A DNA stretch of 64,000 nucleotides, from contig NC_134982.1 of the NCBI RefSeq assembly GCF_965638725.1, positions 77,700,155-77,764,154 of the forward strand, in the 5' to 3' direction. The position numbers were made by a program, and so were the translations under genes. Of the stretch, positions 51,339-59,600 are shown one piece after another; position 1 is the stretch's first letter, and every line of letters begins with the position of its first letter. The notes under the pieces were generated by a model, which worked only from the letters and a program-made list of their open reading frames with translations, made no database searches and had not been told where the DNA came from. The stretch is from Aptenodytes patagonicus (Eukaryota; Chordata; Aves; Sphenisciformes; Spheniscidae).

Positions 51339-52176
51339 GGCTAGAGTTCTTTAACCCGAGCTTTAAAAATACTTTCTTTTTGGCCCTGTTGAAATAAGCC
51401 AGGCACTAGTGGAAAGAATCTCTGTATCGCTGTGGCCTGTGCATGAAAAAATCTGTAGAACTGAAGAAACTTACTACTCTGAGTGAAAGGCAGTATCTAT
51501 CTCTATTTGGTGGTAGGATGCGACCTTTCCAAATTATGAGAGAGAGGAGGGGAACATTTGTTACCAGTACTGTAAAATAATTTGGGCAGTATCTTTAGGC
51601 TATTAAAGATCCTGCATTCTTACAAAATTCGTGGCAACGTTTTTTCCTGTGATTGATGCACCATGAACAGCTGTTCTGTGTTGTGGCCTGTATCCCAGGC
51701 CAAGCGCTGGGATATGGACGGAGCCGCACATGGTTAGCTGCAGAAAATGTCTGGCCTGTGGGTGTACGTTAACCTGCTCAGCATATTCTGTTGGGCTTCA
51801 GTTACGTTTAGAGTATTTTTTTAAGAATTACCACCAAGATATTAGCCAAATAAAGTAAAAGCAATCCTCTTTTTAGAAGCCTTGTCTAATGTTGTTTAAA
51901 AGTCTTTTTTTGGATGGCAGCATTTACTTTAAGCTTTCTGGTTTGTTTTAGTTTATTGTGGTGTCCTTGAAGGATGGAATGTTTAACAATGCAAATGTCC
52001 TCTTCAAGACCAAGTTTGTGGATGGTGTATCCACTATTGCAAGATACGATCAGTTTCAAAGCAGAAATAAGGCACTTGCCCTCAAGAAAGCCCAGAAAGG
52101 ACCTAACAGTGACAAAAGAGGACCTGCAGAACCAGGAAACTTCACTGACCCTTCACCTGTCGTACCAGCTTCTTAA
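31943..52176 (+). CDS. SMC2: Condensin subunit SMC2, 24 coding exons
   Basis: SMC2 pairs with SMC4 as the ATPase core of condensin I and II, which compact mitotic chromosomes. The joined exons give 3642 nt: 1213 codons plus TAA, with every phase consistent. Domains in order: N-terminal ATPase head with Walker A GLNGSGKS (residues 32-39) and Q-loop Gln147; first coiled coil (about 190-500); hinge (about 510-680); second coiled coil (about 690-1030); C-terminal head with signature LSGGQ (1085-1089), Walker B IYILDE (1109-1114) and D-loop ALD. All catalytic motifs are intact. The start is the ATG at 31943 (GAGAAGATGT), giving the family's [18 protein letters not shown] opening. The tail after residue 1170 is longer and diverged relative to the human protein as I recall it. 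One intron is GC-AG. The total is close to the usual 1190-1200 residues. Confidence 0.96.
33031..33180 (+). CDS. SMC2: SMC2 coding exon 2
   Basis: Residues 57-106: [20 protein letters not shown], then DEITITRQ. This is part of the N-terminal head and is in phase 0 at both ends. Confidence 0.95.
33899..34021 (+). CDS. SMC2: SMC2 coding exon 3
   Basis: Residues 107-147: [16 protein letters not shown] to NNPHFLIMQ. It ends exactly on Gln147, the Q-loop residue. Acceptor CTTCTCCAG, donor GTATTG. Confidence 0.95.
34545..34570 (+). repeat. G-run tract in SMC2 intron
   Basis: Several runs of three or more G in about 26 bases could allow G-quadruplex formation on the sense strand. Function is unknown. 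Confidence 0.45.
34965..35003 (+). CDS. SMC2: SMC2 coding exon 4 (39 nt)
   Basis: This microexon encodes residues 148-160, [13 protein letters not shown], an invariant SMC2 block. Acceptor CTGTCACCAG, donor GTAAGA. It is too short for an open-frame search and was found by homology and phase. Confidence 0.94.
35195..35305 (+). CDS. SMC2: SMC2 coding exon 5
   Basis: Residues 161-197: [20 protein letters not shown] and the start of the coiled coil ([12 protein letters not shown]). The donor is GTACTA, weaker than its neighbours. Confidence 0.94.
35479..35523 (+). CDS. SMC2: SMC2 coding exon 6 (45 nt)
   Basis: Residues 198-212, [15 protein letters not shown]. Acceptor GTGTTTCAG, donor GTACGG. 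Phase 0 at both ends. Confidence 0.93.
36034..36267 (+). CDS. SMC2: SMC2 coding exon 7
   Basis: Residues 213-290: [20 protein letters not shown] then coiled coil rich in Glu and Lys. The exon ends ...KKRNT at the GTAAGT donor. Confidence 0.94.
36955..37104 (+). CDS. SMC2: SMC2 coding exon 8
   Basis: Residues 291-340: [20 protein letters not shown] to LVKNMQE, coiled coil. Acceptor CTGATTGTAG, donor GTAAGA. Confidence 0.93.
37780..38013 (+). CDS. SMC2: SMC2 coding exon 9
   Basis: Residues 341-418, including [16 protein letters not shown] and ATLAGQMM, both strongly conserved in SMC2. Acceptor TTTTGCTGAAG, donor GTAAGA. Confidence 0.94.
38899..39058 (+). CDS. SMC2: SMC2 coding exon 10
   Basis: Residues 419-471 plus one base: [20 protein letters not shown] to MKKLNYE. 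A long LTR lies 56 bases downstream of the donor (GTCTGT), in the following intron. Confidence 0.93.
39115..40518 (-). mobile_element. Complete long ERV LTR in SMC2 intron
   Basis: The 1404-bp element has plus-strand termini TGTGGTGGGTTGACCC and AGAACCAATACA. Flanks AGAAT (39110-39114) and AGAAG (40519-40523) differ at one base, a likely decayed 5-bp duplication. Its middle (about 39490-39860) is built of degenerate tandem units around GCTCCAGCGTGGG and GGGCTGCAGG. The 40300-40510 part resembles the U3 start of the TGTCCTGG family in minus orientation, which sets the strand. It lies in SMC2 intron 10 (between coding exons 10 and 11), antisense to the gene. A second, cut copy is at 1-570. No internal viral genes are present. 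Confidence 0.85.
39490..39860 (-). repeat. Degenerate tandem repeats within long LTR
   Basis: GCTCCAGC.TGGG recurs at irregular spacings of about 60-110 bases, each time with CCTCCC/CCCCATGGG- and GTCCTGCCAG-like neighbours. The same array is seen at 1-300. Confidence 0.65.
41045..41162 (+). CDS. SMC2: SMC2 coding exon 11
   Basis: Residues about 472-510: [14 protein letters not shown], then [12 protein letters not shown], the end of the first coiled coil and the entry to the hinge. It ends two bases into a Lys codon at the GTAAGA donor. Confidence 0.93.
41320..41351 (+). repeat. G-run tract in SMC2 intron
   Basis: Four long G runs separated by single or double A (AGGGGGGGAGAGGGGGGAGG-type) lie 160 bases after coding exon 11. 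A strong quadruplex candidate on the sense strand. Confidence 0.5.
41952..42090 (+). CDS. SMC2: SMC2 coding exon 12 (hinge)
   Basis: Residues about 511-557, [20 protein letters not shown] to [12 protein letters not shown], the first half of the hinge domain. Acceptor TTTATTTTAAG. Confidence 0.94.
42338..42457 (+). CDS. SMC2: SMC2 coding exon 13 (hinge)
   Basis: Residues 558-597: [20 protein letters not shown] then LNKISARC, hinge. It is in phase 0 at both ends. Confidence 0.95.
42778..42982 (+). CDS. SMC2: SMC2 coding exon 14 (hinge, GC donor)
   Basis: Residues 598-665 plus one base: [20 protein letters not shown] to DPQGTLHGG. Phase and homology place the end at GGAG|GCAATT, a GC donor and not GT. 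The only nearby GT (43000) would shift the frame into a stop in the next exon. Confidence 0.9.
43578..43713 (+). CDS. SMC2: SMC2 coding exon 15
   Basis: Residues about 666-710: [20 protein letters not shown] to [10 protein letters not shown], the end of the hinge and the start of the second coiled coil. It starts with the two bases that complete a Gly codon and ends AA|GTAAGG. Confidence 0.93.
43961..43982. repeat. Perfect 22-bp palindrome
   Basis: TTCAAGTATA followed at once by its continuation TATATACTTGAA reads the same on both strands. It is A/T-rich and lies in SMC2 intron 15. Confidence 0.7.
44729..44853 (+). CDS. SMC2: SMC2 coding exon 16
   Basis: Residues about 711-752: [20 protein letters not shown] to LLALKKTI, coiled coil. 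It ends one base into the next codon at donor GTGACA. Confidence 0.93.
45691..45884 (+). CDS. SMC2: SMC2 coding exon 17
   Basis: Residues about 753-817: [20 protein letters not shown] to MKEKQQ, a highly charged coiled coil. Acceptor TTCTTGATTCAG, donor GTAAAA. The longer open frame upstream of 45691 is intronic. Confidence 0.92.
46180..46323 (+). CDS. SMC2: SMC2 coding exon 18
   Basis: Residues 818-865: [20 protein letters not shown] to MAAEVSKTK, coiled coil, phase 0. A poly-T run at about 46030-46054 lies in the preceding intron. Confidence 0.93.
46581..46775 (+). CDS. SMC2: SMC2 coding exon 19
   Basis: Residues 866-930: [20 protein letters not shown] to [16 protein letters not shown], coiled coil. 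Acceptor TTGCTTTTCAG, donor GTATTT. Confidence 0.93.
47327..47527 (+). CDS. SMC2: SMC2 coding exon 20
   Basis: Residues 931-997: [20 protein letters not shown], then [11 protein letters not shown] and [10 protein letters not shown], signature SMC2 segments near the C-terminal head. Confidence 0.95.
48374..48490 (+). CDS. SMC2: SMC2 coding exon 21
   Basis: Residues 998-1036: [20 protein letters not shown] to LYIAWKK. Acceptor CACTGCACCAG, donor GTATGA. Confidence 0.94.
49843..50003 (+). CDS. SMC2: SMC2 coding exon 22 (ABC signature)
   Basis: Residues 1037-1089 plus two bases: [20 protein letters not shown] to [12 protein letters not shown]. It carries the ABC signature LSGGQ at 1085-1089. 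Confidence 0.95.
50872..51019 (+). CDS. SMC2: SMC2 coding exon 23 (Walker B)
   Basis: Residues 1090-1139: [20 protein letters not shown] then [20 protein letters not shown]. It carries Walker B with catalytic Glu1114 and the D-loop. Confidence 0.96.
51952..52176 (+). CDS. SMC2: SMC2 last coding exon
   Basis: Residues 1140-1213 and TAA at 52174-52176: [20 protein letters not shown] then [14 protein letters not shown]. After this the tail is rich in Lys, Gly and Pro and not obviously conserved. Confidence 0.95.
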   Translation, partial: FIVVSLKDGMFNNANVLFKTKFVDGVSTIARYDQFQSRNKALALKKAQKGPNSDKRGPAEPGNFTDPSPVVPAS

Positions 52177-53375
52177 GTATTCTCTGGCCCCAGTCTATAG
52201 GTAGGCCATGAAGAAACTCTCTGACTTCTAACTTTCTGTTTTGAAAAGTATTTTTAATCTTGAAATACTCCTTTATGCTTTAGCTGTAAGTTCACATCCG
52301 CAACTCATTAAGAATTGAAATTCACAGGAGGCTGTTGCCTGTACTGTTAGCTGAACTGGCCACATTTATTCCCCTTGGTGTCCTGTAAGTAATTCCCGCT
52401 ATCCTTCTGTAAGCATTTACACATAAATGTACATAAACAGTAGCTCTGTAAGCTCAGCAGCAGGAACTGAAGCCTCTGAATGAGGAAAATCTGATTAGAC
52501 TTGCAGTGTTTACGGCATTCAGAAAACCTGTTGCAAACTGTAAACGCTGTCTTTGTCCCCTGTTGTCAAATACCAGCAGAAAGTGGCATACTAATTTTTA
52601 AGCTACTATAATTGGTTTTTAAGGAGCGAGGCAACTATCAGCAATTTTAACTCCCAAGTTATTTTTCTAATTTTTGCGGCACTGATGTTTTTATCAGTAA
52701 ATGTTACACCATCAGGTGTAACAGTTTATATGCTTTCCTTCCTTGACATTTTTCACTGAACAGTGCCTACTCAGAATTAAACTTTCTCAATTTTGAACTT
52801 CCTGCTGCATTTCTCAATGTTTATTTAATTCTGTACTCTATACATTAGAGGCAAGAGAAAATCTAAATATTTTTAGATGACCTGATATGTCTTCCCCCCC
52901 TCCCCCCCCCCCATTTCCTTTGTCTTCCCTTACCAAAGAACCCAAGTAACATTATCCTGCTGCCTTCACTGGCCAGAAATATTAATGTGTCTGTGCAGCT
53001 AGCGCTCAGATGGCAGAAACCCAGCATTGGTCACAGTGCCACAGAGGTGGTCTCTGCTCACCACAGCAAGCTGGGGCAGGGGAGAGGGATGCCGACCCAC
53101 TGCTAGCAGTGGCGAGGCTCCATGTTTTGGGGGTGTAAGGTCTGACAACGTTTGTCTTGCCAGATGATGCTTCAGCCATAAAGTTTGTATTTATTTGCTT
53201 GCTCTCCTCTGCTTAGCTAATTTTTTTTTTTTCCTCTCCTTCCTTTCAGAATACCATTAGGAAAGTAAATGTGATTGAGGCTGGTTTGGGGGGGTGGATG
53301 TGTCCATGTCTGGAATATTTTGGAAGTGTTAAGTTCTTGAATATTATTTAAATAAACTTTCAACCTCATGGCCTC
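52177..53375 (+). other. SMC2 3' UTR (candidate extent)
   Basis: This runs from the stop codon to just after the AATAAA at 53351-53356. An earlier ATTAAA at 52776-52781 offers a shorter form. A C-run (about 52895-52913) occurs inside. No other gene lies here. Confidence 0.5.
53351..53356 (+). terminator. Candidate SMC2 poly(A) signal
   Basis: AATAAA about 1.17 kb after the stop codon. It is the first canonical hexamer seen downstream on the plus strand; ATTAAA at 52776 is a variant alternative. Confidence 0.5.
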
Positions 53376-53739
53376 ATCTTCCATACATATGCATATATAA
53401 TACATACATGGAATATAATTATATACGTATATTTTTTGTTTTACACATACATAGTATATATGCACACATCCCATAACCCTGCCTGGCTGCAAGAGACCAA
53501 GCTGTTGGCTTAAAAAACAAATTCACATAGTTCCTCCTAACTGTATGCTGTCACTTGTAACACGGCCACCTTCAGCCTGAAGAGCTGACACCGCAGACCA
53601 AGGGCCGTGTCGGTCAGCAAGTGGCCCGAGGGCAGGTGGGTCAGTGCAGAGCAGAACACAGAGGTGCACTTCGAATTTGGAACATGAAAATACTGTAAAA
53701 TACTCAAGAGTGGGAGAAAAAAAACACTACCAGTCACTT

Positions 53740-56466
53740 CGAAGAACAGGTCATGCAGCTTTTATTTAGTTTTACCTTTTTGGTAAGCAGGAGGGGTTTC
53801 TTTCAGTCAGACCATTCACATACTTCGACAGTACAGATTGCAGTGAATGTGATGGAGATCTCGCAACATTAGAAAACTTTTCTCAATATACATCCATTTA
53901 AGCAACAGCTTGTAGGTCAGAATGGGAGTGCTAGCGTCAGTCTGCGCACTGCACTCCGGGTATACAAAGCATTGCAGCAGCACAAGAAATGCCCGCACTG
54001 GGCAAAGTACAGTGTGTTTTACATAGTGCAATCACTTTTAGAGGAAAAACTCTAGGAAGGCCACATCTATTGATTTTTTTTTTTTAAATCCTGTCACATT
54101 TACAAATGCGAGGGGGGTAGAAATCAAACCTCTGACTGAATTAGCTTTTGTACAGGTAGGTTTTGTGTATAGGCACGTGCTTTAGAGAGGAGCTCTGAAT
54201 CTGTTCTGTAATCACGAGAAAGACATATTGCTTTGTGATTCAGAAAGCGTTATACCATCTCTAACCTTCCTAACACTCTTGGCCAGAGTTGTTAATCCAG
54301 CTGTTCATAGAGTTCCTAGAATACGCTCTTCCCTCTAGTGTAAATCCCCAATAGAGAAATTCAGGTTGCTATTGACAATGATTACAGTTATTCTACTTGC
54401 GGTCATTTGACCGTATTAGGCGTTGCCTCTGAATACTCCAGTCCACAGTGAAAACAAATTACCAGAGACGTGGAGGCTCTTGCTTTTCTGTTACTGTCAC
54501 TCACCAATACGGAAAAAACCCAAGTCAGACAATGAACTGCTACAGCAAAGCATCACTGGTAATACTCATCTAATACAAAAAAAAAAAGAGCACTCATGAC
54601 ACTACATGTCATGGTAAGCAAGTTTTTAAAGATGCCGCAAAGTGATTTGCCCAGTAAAATATCAAAATGTACACTGTGCTCGATAGTTCAAACTACACGT
54701 AAACAAAGAGCAGCTCCCTGCAACAAGGTGTAAATCAAAACGTTATAGCACCAGCTCCCAGCACCAAGGAGTTGCCCACTGACCAGTTCTAGTGTACAAT
54801 GCAATAGTGCTCGCTGAGGTTTCTGCTACACGAGAGCCACAGTGGGACAGCTCTGCCCATTTCTTGCTGACATTTTCTTACCAGGTGTGCACAAATTACA
54901 TTCCTCCCTTCCTGTGGAGAGCAAGTGAGTCAGACGACGAGATTGTTACAGTACCAGAAAACACTGAATGGGAAATGGCACCTGAGGGAAAAGTAGGTAC
55001 TGCATACCTGATTCTGAATAAATGGGCATGGAGGAAACGTGACGTTATCTGAGCAATCCTCTCCCTAACAGATCAAATCTGAAAGGAGCTGCAGACTGTA
55101 AGAAAAGAAACAAGCCTTCCTACGCTGAAAGCCATGGACATGATATTGCCCACACTAATGATTTTATTTCACCATCAGCAAAGCATTTATCCCCAAAAAG
55201 CTGTACACATACTGGTCAGGTTATGGTGCAGTGCTAACTTTACACTATTAAAAGTCTGTTGCTATAGTGGTCAGGTTTGTCTTTTATCTGAGGAGGGCAA
55301 AAAAAGGAGGCAGGCAGCATGGCCACATCATCATATAGCAATTTTACTCCACGTTAATGCAGATATAATCTTTCTTCTTAAGTGCAAATTAAAAAGTATT
55401 TGCTAGAAACCAGCATGACTTGGGCTGCAGAGAAATGACAGATGATTCAGTTTCTTACAAATATTGACAAGTCTAAATCATTACAGGTTTCCAAAGCAAG
55501 GACAGGGTTACGAACAGGAAGGGGATAAAACATTACCACTATTAAAAAAAACATGTCATTGCAAACTTCGAACACTCTTCAAAAACATATCTAGAAAAGA
55601 TTGTTTTCCTATTTTTTTTTCCTGCAGCTGAGGAGTGTCCATGCAAAACAATTTTGAGAAGAGCAGTGTTCCACCCGGGCACCATCTAGGCCCAACTTTG
55701 TCCCACACAGCTCAGTAAAGTGCTCTCTTGTGCATCCTTTGAGGAAAAAAGTTCTCATTTAACATTTGGGAGGCCGAGGTTGCTAGCCGGGGAAGGCATA
55801 GTCCCGGTCAATCCATGTTGAGGTCAGAGAAGGAGGAAGGAGCGAAGTTAACGGTTCTCTCTGCCTTTCGTAACTCACAGACAACAGGCTGCGAGGGAGG
55901 AGCAAGCAGGAGAAGCAGAGGTGGGCGTCAGGTGAAACCCTGCCCCGGGGAAGCCACGGGAGTTTAACACAGGCTTCATCAGGGGAAGCATTTCATTCTT
56001 TATAGGTAACAAACACTAGCTCTACTGCAGAGTCCCGAGGATTTACTGTTTAGACACCAGGTAACAGCTCTCCACACGCGACATAAGTGAAAATCAAATA
56101 CGCTTTTCACTTCCTGTGCTGGTGGTTTTTCAACAATTCCTTTGAAGGACAAAGGGGATCTGAGTAACATTCTTTTGCCGATTTAAAGGAAAAAAAAAAA
56201 AAGCATCTTGCCCTCAACATTTTTTGTGTTGCACACTTATAAACATTCTAGGGCAGATCGTTAGAGGTATTTACTGATAAAACAACTAACCATCAGCTTA
56301 AAAGAGTAAAAATAACATTAACGGGGAAAAGAATTTAAGGCATTTTTTATTTTGGCCAGGAACGATGCATGCTACAGAGTAATCTTAATTTACCCACTTG
56401 GTTTTCAGACCACTGCACTTTTTTGTTTTTGTTTTACATGGCACTTTGTTGTTTGTGTTTTACAAC
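53740..56466 (-). other. ECPAS 3' UTR (candidate extent)
   Basis: This is sequence between the ECPAS stop codon and the minus-strand AATAAA at 53761-53766. Shorter ends are possible at minus-strand AATAAA hexamers at about 56347-56352 and 55153-55158. Short open frames here have no family resemblance. Confidence 0.4.
53761..53766 (-). terminator. Candidate distal ECPAS poly(A) signal
   Basis: The minus strand reads ACTAAATAAAAGCTGC. It is followed by GT-rich sequence (about 53700-53740 on the minus strand), as expected downstream of a cleavage site. Confidence 0.4.
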
Positions 56467-56606
56467 TTAGTCAAGATTTTCAAGTGTTTTCTTCAATACA
56501 AATGCCTTCTCTTGTAGCTCGGGTCTGCTATCTGATGCCATCGTAGACAACGAACGAATGAGGTGCTCTCTGCTTTCTGGTGTCAGGCTTTCCCACTGCT
56601 GAGCTT
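56467..56606 (-). CDS. ECPAS: ECPAS last exon, coding part
   Basis: It encodes [20 protein letters not shown], then [20 protein letters not shown] and LENLD, with TAA at 56469-56467. Acceptor TTATCTACACAG. Confidence 0.95.
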
Positions 56607-59600
56607 CTGTGTAGATAAAGACAGACAGACACCCGACATGAATACCAGAATGCCAAAAAACCCCAACAGGCCATCTCCATCCCCAGACAGGCCAAAAGAG
56701 TGACTGCTTCAGCATTTCACTTGCAGTCCGTACTGCCCTTCCAGGAGGAGGCAAATTCAACTGGACACACAGGTGCATGTGCTGCCTCCTGCACAGGAAG
56801 TCATGCCCAGTTAGACTAGGCTTGATTGTCTAAGCCTGTAACATGTGAAAACGAGGGCCTGAAGAACCAAATGTTTCCCACTTCACAATTGCTTCAGGTA
56901 ATGCAAGAAGATTCTTGCTGGAATAAAGGAAACACGAAGTGCGTAACACAAATCCAAAGGAAACATTTGCTACAGAACAACTGCAGACATGTATGACCTC
57001 AAGACCTAAGTAGACTCATTCTCTGAAGTAAATTCTGCAAGGCTTAAATCCTAAATTAACAATGAGGAACTAAACTTGGCATTGAAAGGGTAAAAATTAC
57101 TCTTCTGCACAAACAGGAGCCCTCCCCTCTATGGAGCTTGCACACAATGCAGAACGTGACTACACACTCACCCTGTGTGCTCTCCCTGTGACCCCCCTCG
57201 CTGGACACTTTCCTCACCCAAGGAGTATCCAACAGCACTTCAGACCTTGACATTATCCACAGTTACTTCAAGCCCCCTCCAAGTTTCCCGAGTCACCAAG
57301 CACAGAACAAGTCCCAGCCGCCCCAAAATCACCCAGTCCTGCAAGCAGAAGGCAACACCATCTCTCCAGGGTTCCAGGCCACACTGCCAGGTGCCTTCTT
57401 TACCAAACAGTGGCTCTCCCGGGTGGCAAGCAAAAAGTCTCACCTTGCAGCTTGGTGAGCAGCAGCTGTATCACAGACAAAGCTTCTGTTCTTATGGAAG
57501 TGTAGCTTTTGTTTTCTAAGGGATTTAAAAAACAAAACCACAACCACATTGAGAACCAAAGGCACACGAACTGTACAAAGAGCAGTCACCAGTGTGGTCT
57601 CCAGACCACTTCTGTTAGCACAGCTCACTGCGCCCATTTGTGCTGGCAGTCTGCACTGCTCACCAATTAGACACATTTGAACGGCAGAAAGTGACCAACT
57701 AGAGGTTGACACGTCGACTAAACCTTGTGCATCGCCTCTGCTATTACCACAGCGCTACTGTTCGTTACACATGCTGAAAGGCAACAACGCTGGCATAGCT
57801 GCCATGTGATCACAAACAACTTCTGTGCATAACAGGCTGTGCTTTTGGTGAGTTGTAATGGCTATAAACCATCCAAATTTTAACAAGTAGCATTAAGTGA
57901 GGGTACATAAACCCTAGGCCATCAAGCACAAGCTTGTCACAAAAAGTTATTTGGTCTCCTGAGCTAAAATCTTGTTAAAGTCTCATTCCACGAGGATTGA
58001 TAGTTAGAAAAAACTTTCCCCAAAGGGGTCTCTGGATTGGTAGCTAGCTCTAACGTAAGCACTGCCTTTATGCATACCAGAAACAAGAGCCACATGCAGG
58101 TATGAGGAGACTTGGGGCACTGTTACAGTCACAGGACAAGTGGGAACACTACCAAAGTAATAAAAAGCCCCACGACTGTCAACATTACATAGGTAGCACT
58201 TATATCCTCATGGGCGCTCTGCGCAGGGAGAGCACAAACTGCCTCAAAGCCTTGGAGCTTCATGCACTGGCTGGCTGAGAAAATTTTGGGTCTCTCCAAT
58301 GCATATGTATCCAAGAAGTCTGAACTGTGGAGGAGAAAAACTTGTGTTTCATTAAATAGCTTGATTAGGTGGGGTCCATCTTCTGCATGGAAAAAATTAC
58401 TACATTTCCGATTTGCACTCCTGTCCTGGTTTCGGCAGGGATAGAGTTAATTTCCTTCCTAGTAGCTGGTACAGTGCTGTGTTTTGGGTTTAGTGTGAGA
58501 ACAAAGTTGGTAACACACCGATGTTTTAGTTGTCGCTGAGCAGTGCTTACACTAGTCAAGGACTTTCCAGCTTCCCATGCTCTACCGACTGAGAAGGCTG
58601 GAGGTGCACAAGAAATTGGGAGGGGGCACAGCCAGGACAGCTGACCCAAACTGGCCAAAGGGACATTCCATACCATGTGACGTCATGCCCAGTACATAAA
58701 CTGGGGAAAGCTGGCCGGGGGGGCCACTGCTTGGGGACTGGCTGGGCATCGGTCGGCGGGTGGTGAGGAATTGCATCGTGCATCACTTGCTTTGTATATT
58801 CTTTTATTACAATTATTATTATTATATTATATTTCCATTATTAAACTGTTCTTATCTCAACCCACGAGTTTTCTCACTTTTACTCTTCCAATTCTCTCTC
58901 CCATCCCACTGCGGAGGGGGGAGAGTGAGCGAGCGGCTGTGTGGTGCTCAGTTGCCAGCTGGGGTTAAACCACGACAACTCCTGAGAGGTTGCACAGAGT
59001 CTGCTGTCTGCCTCTCCCTCCCCTTTCAAAGCTCTCTTGCACCAGAGGAATTTACTTCTCTGTGCACAGCACCCTGCATAGTACTATCTTGAACAGCTGT
59101 GATAATCAGAATTATCACAGCGCAGTGCAAGGAAGGGCAAAACGTTATCTCTGACAGCTTATGCTTATTCTGCACGTCCTCTACCAGCCAGCCCCCAGAG
59201 GAAGAATATATTAACAAGCAATTCATCATTGACCACAAACCGGGAGAAGTCTATTTACCTAAAGAATGGGTGATAGATGAACAGGTTTCCAACAGTATTT
59301 CTGTCAAAGCCACTGGGTCTGAGTGCTCCTCATCAAACAGCATTAGCCTGTCAAATGCAAAAACACTATCAGACACCCTGCACCACTGGGACAGAAGTCT
59401 GCTCTACTTCCTCTGAGAATCCAGTGTCATCCTCAATTTCATTAAGCAGTTTGAAGCAACAAAGAAAAGAAGGATCATCAAAAAGTATTGCAGAAAGGAG
59501 AATTACCCTTGAAAGTAGGCATTCATGGCTTGTAGCACTCCAAGCTGCACTTTCCACGTGCTGAGTTTCAGACGGTCACACATTAACTTGCAAAACTCTT

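Noticed and set aside
58129-58314. 61-codon minus-strand frame considered as a missing ECPAS exon
   Set aside because: It lacks ECPAS similarity. The true exon, in correct phase and with matching residues, is at 59259-59347.
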